This document shows, piece by piece, positions 15,812-23,655 of a stretch of 64,000 nt of DNA (position 1 is its first letter; each line of letters opens with the position of its first letter). This stretch comes from Fictibacillus nanhaiensis. Lineage in GTDB: Bacteria > Bacillota > Bacilli > Bacillales > Fictibacillaceae. Location: assembly GCA_017052515.1 (NCBI GenBank), contig JAFHKR010000039.1, forward strand, positions 248,001 through 312,000, given 5' to 3'. The notes below the pieces were generated by a model, which saw only the letters and a program-made list of their open reading frames with translations, did not search any database and was not told the origin of the DNA. The translations under genes were made by a program, and so were the position numbers.

Positions 15812-16318
15812 TTAACTTTTCCACAGTTCCATCAGAGGACCATCACTTCCAAAAAGAGGATCTTTATCAGGTAAAGGTACGAGCATAATATCATCTAATA
15901 CAGCTGGTCGATCATTAGGTTCCCCTTTTTTTAAGTTGTGCTCCATACCGTTCGGGTACGCTCCAGCTACTTTGAAATCCGTGCTGCTTCCGATGCATTT
16001 ATGTCCAGTACCAGCAGGGAGAACGATGACATCACCTTTTGAAACAGTAACAGACACACCATCCTCTCCTCCAAGAAGAAGAACAGCCTCACCGCTTATA
16101 ACACCGAGAACTTCATGTGTATTGCTATGATAATGATGATAATCAAAAACACCGTTCTTCCAACCATTTGTCCAGCCGTTTTGTTCAAAAACGTCTAATG
16201 CATCCTGTGGCTCTTTTAATTTACCTACGTAAAGCAAAACGGGCAAGGAAGGATGATTCGGAATCTTCCCATCGTCTGTGAAGAATAAAGTTTTGACATC
16301 TTCGCTAAGCATTTTCAT
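15812..16318 (-). CDS. Cupin domain protein (YjlB-like)
   Basis: 168 residues with a cupin barrel: DYHHYHSNTHEVLGVISGEA carries the HxH...E metal ligands and SKGDVIVLPAGTGHKC is the second cupin motif with the last His. Flanking segments (IPNHPSLPVLLYVG at the N terminus; PLPDKDPLFG at the C terminus) match the YjlB family of unknown function. Probable metal-dependent enzyme or sugar-binding protein. ATG lies about 9 bases after a GGGGAGGGG region. Confidence 0.8.
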   Translation of the reverse strand: MKMLSEDVKTLFFTDDGKIPNHPSLPVLLYVGKLKEPQDALDVFEQNGWTNGWKNGVFDYHHYHSNTHEVLGVISGEAVLLLGGEDGVSVTVSKGDVIVLPAGTGHKCIGSSTDFKVAGAYPNGMEHNLKKGEPNDRPAVLDDIMLVPLPDKDPLFGSDGPLMELWKS

Positions 16319-16545
16319 ACCATATAACCCCTCCCCTTGTTTTTGTATCCATTCCCTTATTTTTATGAAAAGAAACCCGTCTTCTTTCGAAAAAAATTAT
16401 AGAAGAAAAAAGAAAATAAGAGCAATAATGCGAAATTCCTCAATAAATGACGAAAACTTATGTGTGAAAAAAAGTTTCTTTTTATGTGAAAAGAGGTATT
16501 AGTAAGATACGGTATGATAAATGTTAGTGAAAGGTGGAAATCAGT

Positions 16546-16647
16546 ATGAAGTACAAAGCGAAGGACTGGCTCCGGTTAACGCCGAATGAGAGATACCTGC
16601 TTTTATTCGCTGTTTCCCAACTCCAGAAAAAGCTCAGAGCAGGTTAA
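16546..16647 (+). CDS. Possible 33-residue peptide
   Basis: ATG follows AAGGTGG at good spacing and the translation (basic N terminus, then an amphipathic leucine-rich helix ending in LQKKLRAG) is protein-like. There is a TATGAT about 35 bases upstream that could be a -10 box. No family is known and the ORF is short enough to be chance. Confidence 0.3.
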   Translation: MKYKAKDWLRLTPNERYLLLFAVSQLQKKLRAG

Positions 16648-16743
16648 AAGAACTAAAAAAATAAATGTAAGGCGTTTTCGTTGCCACAACTCCCCCTTGT
16701 TTGGTTAAAATAAGAATAGAAGATAAACAGGGAGGAACACAGG

Positions 16744-17322
16744 ATGATGACTGACCTCAATACATGGTTTGATAAAGGCATGACGCGCTATGCATATATC
16801 CATTCAATGAAAACACACAAGGACAACTTGCTGACGATATATAATTCATTCGTGCTACCTGAACCTATGAAAGATGCGTTGCAAGGCATCCAAAAAAACC
16901 GGTTGAGAGCAATCGTGATTACCGAAGATTGGTGTGGCGATGCAATGTTGAATCTTCCTGTTTTTATGCGCATGGCAGATGAAGCACTTATTGATATTCG
17001 CTTTATCTTACGCGACCAGCATCCGGAATTAATGGATCGGTACTTAACAGCAAAAGCAAAATCAATTCCTATCATCATCTTCATTGATGAGAAGGGAAAA
17101 GAAGTTGTAAAGTGGGGACCGCGTGCGCCGAAATTGCAACAAATAGTCGAAGAGCGCAAAAAGAAGATACCTTCAAAAGAGGATCCACGTTACGAAAAAG
17201 CCTTCAAGTTATTTGCTGATCGAATCTCTAGTTTGTTTACGACTGACCATGCACTTTGGGAAGAAGTAAGCCTTGATATCATAAAAAAATTATTAGCTAA
17301 ACTAAATGTTAACAGCCTGTAA
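16744..17322 (+). CDS. Thioredoxin-family protein with single-Cys site
   Basis: 192 residues. A thioredoxin-like core is suggested by ITEDWCGDAMLNLPVFMRMAD (about residue 59) followed by the cis-Pro segment AKSIPIIIFIDEKGKEVVKWGPRA. The active site is WCGD, so the second Cys of the classic CxxC is replaced by Asp. Members occur in many Bacillus genomes and are annotated as thioredoxin family. Cytoplasmic; function unknown. A terminator overlaps the stop codon. Confidence 0.75.
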   Translation: MMTDLNTWFDKGMTRYAYIHSMKTHKDNLLTIYNSFVLPEPMKDALQGIQKNRLRAIVITEDWCGDAMLNLPVFMRMADEALIDIRFILRDQHPELMDRYLTAKAKSIPIIIFIDEKGKEVVKWGPRAPKLQQIVEERKKKIPSKEDPRYEKAFKLFADRISSLFTTDHALWEEVSLDIIKKLLAKLNVNSL

Positions 17323-17338
17323 AACGGCTGTTTTTTTG
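17311..17338 (+). terminator. Terminator overlapping the thioredoxin-like gene end
   Basis: AACAGCC and GGCTGTT pair over 7 bp with an 8-base loop, then T7. The stem starts inside the last codons. Confidence 0.85.
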
Positions 17339-17395
17339 TTTGTGTTAAAATAGAGAAATTGATGAAATCTATAGAAATGAAGTTCGAGGTGTACG

Positions 17396-18328
17396 ATGAA
17401 AAAGAAAGCGAATGTTATCATTCTAGCTGGGTTTTTAGGAAGCGGAAAAACAACGTTGCTCAAACAGCTGTTAGCCTATGAAAAAGAGCAGAATCATAAA
17501 ACAGCTGTGTTAATGAATGAAATCGGGAAGGTTTCAATCGATTCTGATTCTGTTCCAGAAGATGTCCCACTTAAAGAACTTCTCAACGGCTGTATTTGCT
17601 GTTCATTATCTGATCAGCTTGAAAAACAGCTTTTTGGACTTTGTAAGGAAAATGAACTTGACACTTTGATCATTGAAGCAACAGGTGTAGCTCATCCGGT
17701 CGATGTTCTTGATGCTTGTTTGTCACCGTATCTAATCGACGACTTACAGGTATCAGGAATCATTTCAATCATGGACGCACCAAGGTGGCTGGACCGAGAA
17801 AGTATGAATGTTCAGGCTAGAATGCTCATGCTTGAGCAGGTTAAGCACGCAGATTATATCGTGTGGAATAAAACAAGCGGTTTGACGGAGAAAGAGAAGA
17901 TGCTGCTTACGAATGACGCAATAAGATTGAACGAAGGAACTCCATTTGCGTTAACAGATTTTGCGAAGGTAGAACTGTCTCAACTTTTTACACTTTCTTT
18001 AAAAAAACGATCAGAACATCAATCTGTATCCACTGATAAACTTAAAGTGAAAACATTTATCTTTTCATTTAAAGGATCTATCAATAAAGAGTTGTTTGAA
18101 AGCTGGCTACGAAACGTACCTTCATCGATCTACAGAATTAAAGGGTACATTCAATTTGTAAATCAAATTTATCTTTTTCAATACTCATATGGTTTGCCTA
18201 CTTATGAGAAAGAATTGATGAAGATGCCGCTAAGACTTGTATTTATTGGTGAAGATCTTGATCCTGATCAGTTAACAAGAGGGCTGAGTGAAGTTGAAAC
18301 AAAAAGTAAAGAGAGAAAACACTTGTGA
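17396..18328 (+). CDS. COG0523/CobW-type G3E GTPase (putative metallochaperone)
   Basis: 310 residues. Walker A AGFLGSGKTT (residues 11-20), the metal-binding GCICC motif (C66, C68, C69) and the base-recognition region VWNKTSG in place of NKxD are present. The C-terminal CobW domain (about 215-300) is retained. G3E GTPases of this type insert or distribute metals, commonly zinc, cobalt or iron. No metal gene lies next to it and no Zur box was seen. ATG follows GAGGTG. Confidence 0.85.
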   Translation: MKKKANVIILAGFLGSGKTTLLKQLLAYEKEQNHKTAVLMNEIGKVSIDSDSVPEDVPLKELLNGCICCSLSDQLEKQLFGLCKENELDTLIIEATGVAHPVDVLDACLSPYLIDDLQVSGIISIMDAPRWLDRESMNVQARMLMLEQVKHADYIVWNKTSGLTEKEKMLLTNDAIRLNEGTPFALTDFAKVELSQLFTLSLKKRSEHQSVSTDKLKVKTFIFSFKGSINKELFESWLRNVPSSIYRIKGYIQFVNQIYLFQYSYGLPTYEKELMKMPLRLVFIGEDLDPDQLTRGLSEVETKSKERKHL

Positions 18329-18351
18329 CTTTTGGGTTGCAAGTGTTTTTT
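18317..18351 (+). terminator. Terminator overlapping the GTPase gene end
   Basis: AAACACTTG and CAAGTGTTT form a 9-bp stem, followed by T7; the stem spans the stop codon. Confidence 0.85.
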
Positions 18352-18397
18352 TGCTTCGTTTAAATGGTTTTGTGAGTAAAGAGAGGATGATCGCGAC

Positions 18398-18822
18398 TCA
18401 CTGTTTTGGACAAATTTGCTCTATGAATACATGTTGGTCCATCATTTTTACAATTCCAGGATCGCTTTCAGACATACGAATAAAGCTATCAACTATATGC
18501 TTTTCATGCGTTAATAGGACAGCTTCAAGATGATGGTTCCTACAGTTCCCTTTTAGCCGATATATATATTGTTCAAGAGTACCCTGTTCTAGATTATGAA
18601 AATAACATCCGCAAGTTGGTATGTATGCAGCGACTCAGAGTGAGTAGGAATCACAAATTCTTGCTTACGTGGAAAATAAAAGTCTGTTTTCCAGCCGTAT
18701 TTTTCTATCCTTTCAATGTGTTTTTTCGGTGTCAGAGCCAACGAGTAAGTATTTAAAAGTATGAAGATAATCACAAAAGAAAGAAAAAACATTCCTAATC
18801 CTATAAACCTCTTTTTGTTCAA
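18398..18822 (-). pseudogene. Frameshifted membrane-anchored protein gene
   Basis: TTG 18822 (AAGGAG upstream) opens a 77-codon frame with an N-terminal membrane helix (residues about 5-27) and then KHIERIEKYGWKTDFYFPRK; it stops at 18589. A second frame, shifted by two bases, continues without a start as LEQGTLEQYIYRLKGN ... DPGIVKMMDQ to a TGA at 18398-18400. Together they make a coherent protein of about 140 residues anchored outside the membrane. The shift lies near 18590-18600. A DUF4830-like fold is possible from the YGW and QYIYRLKG pieces, but not certain. Confidence 0.6.
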
Positions 18823-18915
18823 TGTAATCTCTCCTTTGTAAAGAAAATTAGTTTATTTTATGCTATTCTTTAATTATCATTATTTTCCAATTCTTATAAT
18901 GAAGGAGGTATCATG

Positions 18916-19563
18916 ATGACAATAAAGTTAAGGACTCATGACCATCGAAACATTCATTCTGAGATCTATAAAATGAAACCGGGGCCTGTTGCAGTCCTTG
19001 AAATACCAGCTATGAAGTTTGTTTCGCAAGAGATGAACACTGCCTATCATATGGATTGGGCAGGAAGGCCTGAGCCAATTGATCAGCAATGGGTTGTTTG
19101 GAAAGTGGTAAATCAGCTTAAACATTTAACAAAAAATCAGTTGAGTTATAAATTTACTTTAATGCCACATGAGATTCTTTGGCACGATAAAAATGATAGT
19201 AAATCCATTGCAACACAAATGATGCAAGTCCCCGATTGTATAACCGACGAATTATTCAATGAAGCATGTTTTAATGTTGAAAAGAGACTAGGAAAGAAAC
19301 TGCCATCATTGAAACTCATTTCTAATGAGTCGATTACTTGTGTGCAAAAGTTACATATTGGTCATTATCAAAACTCGATTGAGGCATTAAAGGAAATAAT
19401 GAGTTTTGCTGATCAAGAGAGTCTTTCCCTGAAAACAAGTTATAAAGAAATCTATTTAACTCCTGCGATGAAGTGTCATAAACCTGAAACATGGCAAACA
19501 GTTGTGAGTGTGGAGACTAGGAATTCAGGAGCAAGAGATGCATCAAGACAGAATAGAATTTAA
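18916..19563 (+). CDS. GyrI-like effector-binding protein
   Basis: About 215 residues (two adjacent ATGs at 18913 and 18916 after GAAGGAGG). The C-terminal half, with KLHIGHYQNSIEALKEIMSFADQ and YKEIYLTPAMK, fits the GyrI-like or SOUL-like small-molecule-binding domain found in many Bacillus stand-alone proteins. No DNA-binding domain is present. It may bind a hydrophobic ligand. The last residues after VSVETRNSG look unlike the family and overlap the next gene by 26 bases. Confidence 0.65.
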   Translation: MTIKLRTHDHRNIHSEIYKMKPGPVAVLEIPAMKFVSQEMNTAYHMDWAGRPEPIDQQWVVWKVVNQLKHLTKNQLSYKFTLMPHEILWHDKNDSKSIATQMMQVPDCITDELFNEACFNVEKRLGKKLPSLKLISNESITCVQKLHIGHYQNSIEALKEIMSFADQESLSLKTSYKEIYLTPAMKCHKPETWQTVVSVETRNSGARDASRQNRI

Positions 19564-20104
19564 GTTAAATGTAAAAGAAGATAATAAGACAACTAGTTTT
19601 ACAATACGTATGTTATTTGCGTTGTTGATCGTTAGTTCTATTATCTTTGTTTTTGTAGACGTCGATGATCATAACGTTGAAACCCAAGGGATTGCAAGGC
19701 AATGGGGAAAGGCTGAATTGGCTAATAATGAATCCATGAAATACATATTACTCACCGATTCAGAAAAAAAGAAATACGTGGATATTATTTCAGAAACGAA
19801 TAAAGAAGAACAACCTACATACTCATTTAAAGAGTTAGATCAGTTTGAATATCGTATAAACAGTAAGGAATATATTTACAAACTTCACTACTACAAAATG
19901 GAATCCTGTGCAGATTGTCAAAAAGATGTATGGGTTCGTATACAGAAAGAGGATAAAGGCTGGTTTGTAACTCACATCAACTTTTCTGAATCCAAAGCAG
20001 AACCAAAAATTCGTAATGAGGAAAAAGAGCAAATTCCTACTTCAGAAAAACAAGAAAAAGAGTTGGAAGAAAAAAAGCCATTCATTATGAAATGGATAAA
20101 TTAA
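19538..20104 (+). CDS. Single-span extracytoplasmic protein of unknown function
   Basis: 188 residues from ATG 19538 (TTCAGGAG upstream). A cytoplasmic basic tip, one membrane helix (about residues 25-44) and an outward soluble domain with a CADC pair that might form a disulfide; the C-terminal third is Glu/Lys-rich. It overlaps the GyrI-like gene by 26 bases, so coupled expression is likely. No family recognised. Confidence 0.6.
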   Translation: MHQDRIEFKLNVKEDNKTTSFTIRMLFALLIVSSIIFVFVDVDDHNVETQGIARQWGKAELANNESMKYILLTDSEKKKYVDIISETNKEEQPTYSFKELDQFEYRINSKEYIYKLHYYKMESCADCQKDVWVRIQKEDKGWFVTHINFSESKAEPKIRNEEKEQIPTSEKQEKELEEKKPFIMKWIN

Positions 20105-20129
20105 CTTTTTAAAACAAGGAGTGCTTATA

Positions 20130-20315
20130 TTGAAATATCGATATTGGGGTATTACATTCGTAATGATAGGTGCACTAATCATGTTAAGTTCTTTTATGAT
20201 AGATACTGAACATGATAGGCTTATTCGCATAGGTGGGGGTAGTTTATTCTTCATCGGTACTCTGTTAATACCGGATTATATAGTCAATCCTAGAAGCCAT
20301 ACGAAAGATAGCTAA
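20130..20315 (+). CDS. Small two-span membrane protein
   Basis: 61 residues from TTG 20130, eight bases after AAGGAG (a GTG nine bases earlier overlaps the ribosome site). Two hydrophobic segments (about 6-22 and 36-52) separated by DTEHDRLIRIGG. It starts 26 bases after the preceding gene and is probably cotranscribed. Function unknown. Confidence 0.6.
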   Translation: MKYRYWGITFVMIGALIMLSSFMIDTEHDRLIRIGGGSLFFIGTLLIPDYIVNPRSHTKDS

Positions 20316-20346
20316 GAGCTGCCTCATTTTGAGCGCAGCTCTCTTT
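20315..20346. terminator. Weak hairpin between convergent genes
   Basis: AGAGCTGC and GCAGCTCT pair over 8 bp with a 12-base loop and a short T-rich tail on the plus strand. It overlaps the end of the HAD gene. Confidence 0.4.
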
Positions 20347-21001
20347 CGTTCAACAGATCAAGAAGGGATGAAAATATATAATGAGGTGTAATCCCGAGAA
20401 CATCTAACGGTAGATTTCCTCGATTGATCCATGCAGTCTTAAAACCATATGTTGCTGCACCCGTTATGTCCCAAAAGTTAGAGCTCATAAATAGAATTTC
20501 ATCACGGTTTATACCAAGTGTATGATGAGCATACTGATATGCAGCGGGTGCAGGTTTATATTGTTTAACATCCTCAATGGATAATAAATCTAGAACATCA
20601 GTCAGTTCTCTCTTTTTAACTAGTGGCTCAAGCATCTGATATGTTCCGTTCGAAAAAATAACTTGTTTTACATTTTTCTTATGGATCTCATGAAGAGTGT
20701 TGTGAACTTCTTCATAGACTTGCAACTCTAAATAAGCTTCCAATAAGGAACCAAGTGCATCTTCTTTGCATTGCAGAGAGAATTTTTTTAAAGTATACAA
20801 AAGAGCATTGCGGGTGATTTCGGAAAAAGGAATGTATTGGCCAGTTAGCTGGTGAAGCATAAAGTACTCTACTTGTTTTTTTCGCCATTCTTCACTAATT
20901 GTTTTACCATGCCCTTTAAAATGACGCTCGGCTTTTTCAGTTACCGAATGTACATCGAAAAGTGTTCCGTATGCGTCATAAACAAAAGCTTTAATCGTCA
21001 A
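20324..21001 (-). CDS. Type II haloacid dehalogenase-like hydrolase
   Basis: 225 residues from TTG 21001 (GAGGAGGT upstream). HAD motif I VYDAYGTLFD (nucleophile D9), motif II FSNGT, Lys in VKQYKPAPAAY, and motif III SSNFWDITGAATYGFKTAWINR match (S)-2-haloacid dehalogenases. It may hydrolyse haloacids or phosphoesters. Single gene, convergent with the small membrane protein. Confidence 0.85.
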   Translation of the reverse strand: MTIKAFVYDAYGTLFDVHSVTEKAERHFKGHGKTISEEWRKKQVEYFMLHQLTGQYIPFSEITRNALLYTLKKFSLQCKEDALGSLLEAYLELQVYEEVHNTLHEIHKKNVKQVIFSNGTYQMLEPLVKKRELTDVLDLLSIEDVKQYKPAPAAYQYAHHTLGINRDEILFMSSNFWDITGAATYGFKTAWINRGNLPLDVLGITPHYIFSSLLDLLNERELRSK

Positions 21002-21127
21002 TGAAGCACCTCCTCATAGTATAAGGATACCCGAAATCATAACTGCTTAACTTTCAGAAAAATTTCCGTAAAAATTTAGGTGGAATTCCCTTTCAATGAG
21101 GGAATAGATAAGAATGAGGTGATAATA

Positions 21128-21466
21128 ATGAAAATGCAATTGTATCTGTTATTTGGTTTTATCTTCGCACTAATCATTGCAACATTCGCCGTTATTAACG
21201 TCGGTGACGTAGAGATCAACTACCTCTTTGGAACTGCCAACTGGCCATTAGTACTCGTCATTTTAGGATCAGCCGTAATCGGCGGCCTATCCGTCGGACT
21301 GTTTGGATTGATTAAAGTGATTCAGCTGCAGCGACAAGTGAAAAAGCTGCACCAGATTCATAATGAAAAAGAATCTTGGAAAGAAGAGCCTGTTGCTGAA
21401 CGTACTTCTGAACCCGTAACTCCAACAGAAGAAGTTCCTCATGAAAAAGTAGAAGAAAACAAGTAG
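21128..21466 (+). CDS. LapA/DUF1049 family membrane protein
   Basis: 112 residues from ATG 21128 (GAGGTG upstream). Two hydrophobic helices (about 4-24 and 38-62) joined by NVGDVEINYLFGTANWP, the DUF1049 signature, then a charged cytoplasmic tail with KKLHQIHNEKE. Related proteins (YrvD in B. subtilis, LapA/B in E. coli) act in membrane or envelope assembly; the role here is not known. Confidence 0.8.
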   Translation: MKMQLYLLFGFIFALIIATFAVINVGDVEINYLFGTANWPLVLVILGSAVIGGLSVGLFGLIKVIQLQRQVKKLHQIHNEKESWKEEPVAERTSEPVTPTEEVPHEKVEENK

Positions 21467-21476
21467 ATGCAAAAGA

Positions 21477-21519
21477 AACCCTGAAAGTAGTCTTGAAAGA
21501 TTACACGCAGGGTTTTTTG
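21477..21519 (+). terminator. Intrinsic terminator of the lapA-like gene
   Basis: AAACCCTG and CAGGGTTT form the outer stem, with a smaller inner pairing GTAGTC/GATTAC, and T6 after it. Confidence 0.8.
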
Positions 21520-21582
21520 CATGCTATAAAACGAATACTGGAAAGCGATACCAAAAAGCGTTAAGATAACAACTAATCAGTT

Positions 21583-21596
21583 CCAAAACGTTTTGG
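21583..21596. promoter_or_regulatory. LacI-type operator upstream of the LacI-family gene
   Basis: CCAAAACGTTTTGG is a perfect 14-bp palindrome with the central CG of LacI/GalR-family operators, 11 bases before the regulator start codon. It indicates autorepression. A near-identical copy lies at 22639-22652. Confidence 0.75.
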
Positions 21597-21606
21597 AGGA
21601 TAATGT

Positions 21607-22589
21607 ATGGCCACAATAAGAGATGTTGCAAAAAAAGCAGGTGTATCCGTAACAACGGTTTCCAGAGCGTTGAACGGCTACTCGGATGTGAGCGAAAAAA
21701 CAAGAGAAAAAATAAAGATGATCGCTAAGGAACTTAATTATAGTCCTAGTTTACTAGCACGAAGCCTTGTAATGAAAAAAACAAAAACCATTGGATTGCT
21801 CGTATCTGGCCTTCGGATTGAAGGAAGTAAAGATAATTTTACCTTTGAGGTACTTTGCGGAGTAAATGACTGTGCTGGTGAATTAGGATATGAACTGGTT
21901 TTGATCAGTACTGATTCTAAGAAACAGCAGGAAAAAACGTATAACCAGTTGTGCAAGGAAAGAAAAGTAGAAGGGGTGATCCTACAAGGAATCAAGACGG
22001 ATGATCCGTATTTAGACGAAGTATTAAAAAGTGATATTCCTTGTATTCTTATAGATATTCCGATAGAGAGTGATTCGGTTGGCTATGTAACAACCGACAA
22101 TAAAGGAGGCGCAGAAACAGCGGTAGAACATCTCCTGAATTTAGGTCATAAACATATTGCGATGATTAATGGGCATAGTCAAGCTTTTGTCAGCAGAGAA
22201 CGGTTAGCTGGTTACCAAGCGGCTTTGAATTGTATTTCTTTCAATGAAAGTTATGTTGTAAACGGAGCTTTTTTGGAGGATACAGCAGAACGGGAAACCA
22301 CCAAACTATTAAAAGCATATCCTGAGATTTCTGCATTATTTTGTGCAAGTGATCTTATGGCAATGGGGCAATAAGAGCAGCGAAAAAGATGGGTAAAACA
22401 CTTCCTAAAGATCTATCTGTTGTCGGATTTGACAACATTATCTTATCTGCTTATTCAACTCCATCATTATCTACAATTGCACAAGATCGATATCAACTAG
22501 GGTTTGAAGCGACAAAACTTCTTACAAATCTGTTGGAAGGGAAAGAAGTAGAAAAGATAAAAGTACTGCAAACGACATTTATAAAGTGA
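21607..22589 (+). pseudogene. LacI-family regulator broken by one-base deletion
   Basis: Codons 1-255 give a normal LacI-family protein: HTH ATIRDVAKKAGVSVTTVSRAL, hinge LNYSPSLLARSL, then the periplasmic-binding-protein-like effector domain. The frame ends at ASDLMAMGQ-stop where the family reads MGAIRAAKKMG. Restoring one G to the GGGG at 22365-22368 rejoins the frame with the C-terminal 66 codons (KTLPKDLSVVGFDN ... LTNLLEGK). The full protein would be about 327 residues. It is either a recent pseudogene or a homopolymer read error. It belongs with the sugar permease remnant downstream. Confidence 0.85.
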
Positions 22590-22602
22590 GAATCAACAAT
22601 TG

Positions 22603-22626
22603 AAAACCACAAATAGTGGTTTTTAC
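22603..22626 (+). terminator. Terminator after the LacI-family gene
   Basis: AAAACCAC and GTGGTTTT form an 8-bp stem with a 5-base loop and a T run. Confidence 0.85.
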
Positions 22627-22638
22627 TTAGAATAAGAC

Positions 22639-22652
22639 CGAAAACGTTTTGG
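22639..22652. promoter_or_regulatory. Second LacI-type operator, before the permease remnant
   Basis: CGAAAACGTTTTGG differs at one position from the operator at 21583-21596. A TATTAT/TATACT element at 22658-22666 is a plausible -10, so the operator lies in the -35 region of a promoter reading into the permease remnant. Confidence 0.7.
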
Positions 22653-22682
22653 ATTCATATTATACTAATAATATCAGGAGGA

Positions 22683-22826
22683 TTGAACTCGTTCAAAGGC
22701 CAGTTTATCTCTTTTTGGAACTATATTATGGCCGCATCGATGGTCTTTACCTTACCGATTATCGTCCTGTACGCATTCTTTAATCGATATTTTGTTAAAG
22801 GAATCAAGTTTACGGGAGATAAATAA
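22683..22826 (+). pseudogene. Sugar ABC transporter permease remnant (C-terminal end)
   Basis: 48 codons open at TTG 22683 after CAGGAGG: a short start (NSFKGQFIS) is joined to FWNYIMAASMVFTLPIIV and AFFNRYFVKGIKFTG, which is the ending of MalG-type carbohydrate ABC permeases. About 230 upstream codons, the other permease and the binding protein are missing. The promoter, operator, ribosome site and terminator of the ancestral unit survive, so an internal deletion removed most of the operon. A 47-residue one-helix peptide could still be made. Confidence 0.75.
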
Positions 22827-22899
22827 GATTATTGAAGTCAAACTGCTTGAGGACGTTGAATTCAGCATACCGATAGCCAGTTGTGTAATTGTAAAAAGG

Positions 22900-22938
22900 A
22901 GTAAACCATTCTAACCATTTAGAATGGTTTACTTTTTT
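22900..22938 (+). terminator. Intrinsic terminator after the permease remnant
   Basis: AGTAAACCATTCT and AGAATGGTTTACT make a perfect 13-bp stem with an 8-base loop, then T5. Confidence 0.92.
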
Positions 22939-22942
22939 GAAT

Positions 22943-22977
22943 ATATGTTAACTTTAAATTATTTTAAGTTGACGTAT
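22943..22977. promoter_or_regulatory. BirA-type biotin operator
   Basis: ATATGTTAACTT and AAGTTGACGTAT are 12-base arms of an inverted repeat (10 of 12 match). The cores GTTAAC and GTTGAC are 15 bases apart, the same arrangement as the B. subtilis bio operon BirA box. The right arm overlaps the -35 box of the bioY promoter. Biotin-bound BirA is therefore the expected repressor. Confidence 0.75.
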
Positions 22978-22997
22978 TTGCCATCCTTCGCTATTCT
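22969..22997 (+). promoter_or_regulatory. Sigma-A promoter of bioY-bioB
   Basis: TTGACG (22969-22974) and TATTCT (22992-22997) are separated by 17 bases; the -35 lies inside the BirA operator and the bioY start codon is 40 bases downstream of the -10. Confidence 0.75.
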
Positions 22998-23036
22998 AAA
23001 AGCGTATACAGAACTTATATGTGGAGGTTTGTGAAG

Positions 23037-23639
23037 ATGACAGCACAAAGAAATGGCTTGAAAACGATTGATATTACGTTAGTCGGTATGTTTGTAGCGT
23101 TAATGGCGATTGGTGCGAACATCACGACCATGTTTCCGTTCATGGTGGTTGGGGGAGTACCGATCACGCTGCAGACCTTTTTTTGTATTCTAGCAGGAGC
23201 ATTGTTAGGAAGCAGATTAGGTGCAATCTCGATGAGTGTATACGTACTAGTCGGATTAGTTGGAGCACCTGTCTTCGCTCAATTTAAAGGTGGCTTTGCA
23301 ACCGTGATCAGTCCGACCTTCGGGTTTTTATTATCGTATATTCTTGTTGCTTTTCTAACGGGATTAATCATTGAAAAGAATGGTGGAAAAGCTTCATATA
23401 TCGTAGCGACCCTTGTTGGAACAGCGGTTAACTATATTGTAGGGACAAACCTCATGTTCATGGCGTATAAAATGTGGGCAGATGCACCAGAAGGTTTCAC
23501 GTACTCTATGGCATGGGCGTGGATGATGGTTCCTCTACCTAAAGATATCATTCTAGCAATTTGTGCAGGTATGCTAGCTCCGAGAATAAATTTTGCGCGT
23601 AAAAAGGCAATTCCTCAACGAACAAAACATGCATCATAA
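23037..23639 (+). CDS. bioY: Biotin transporter substrate-binding subunit
   Basis: 200 residues from ATG 23037 (GGAGG upstream). Six predicted helices with the BioY signatures VGGVPITLQTFFCILAGALLG (N-terminal) and SYILVAFLTGLIIEKNGG/VGTAVNYIVG (central). It is the S component of an energy-coupling-factor transporter for biotin and works with a shared EcfAA'T module encoded elsewhere. It is followed 16 bases later by bioB, and both lie under a BirA operator, so uptake and the last biosynthetic step are controlled together. Confidence 0.93.
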   Translation: MTAQRNGLKTIDITLVGMFVALMAIGANITTMFPFMVVGGVPITLQTFFCILAGALLGSRLGAISMSVYVLVGLVGAPVFAQFKGGFATVISPTFGFLLSYILVAFLTGLIIEKNGGKASYIVATLVGTAVNYIVGTNLMFMAYKMWADAPEGFTYSMAWAWMMVPLPKDIILAICAGMLAPRINFARKKAIPQRTKHAS

Positions 23640-23655
23640 AGGAGTGTAGTTCATA

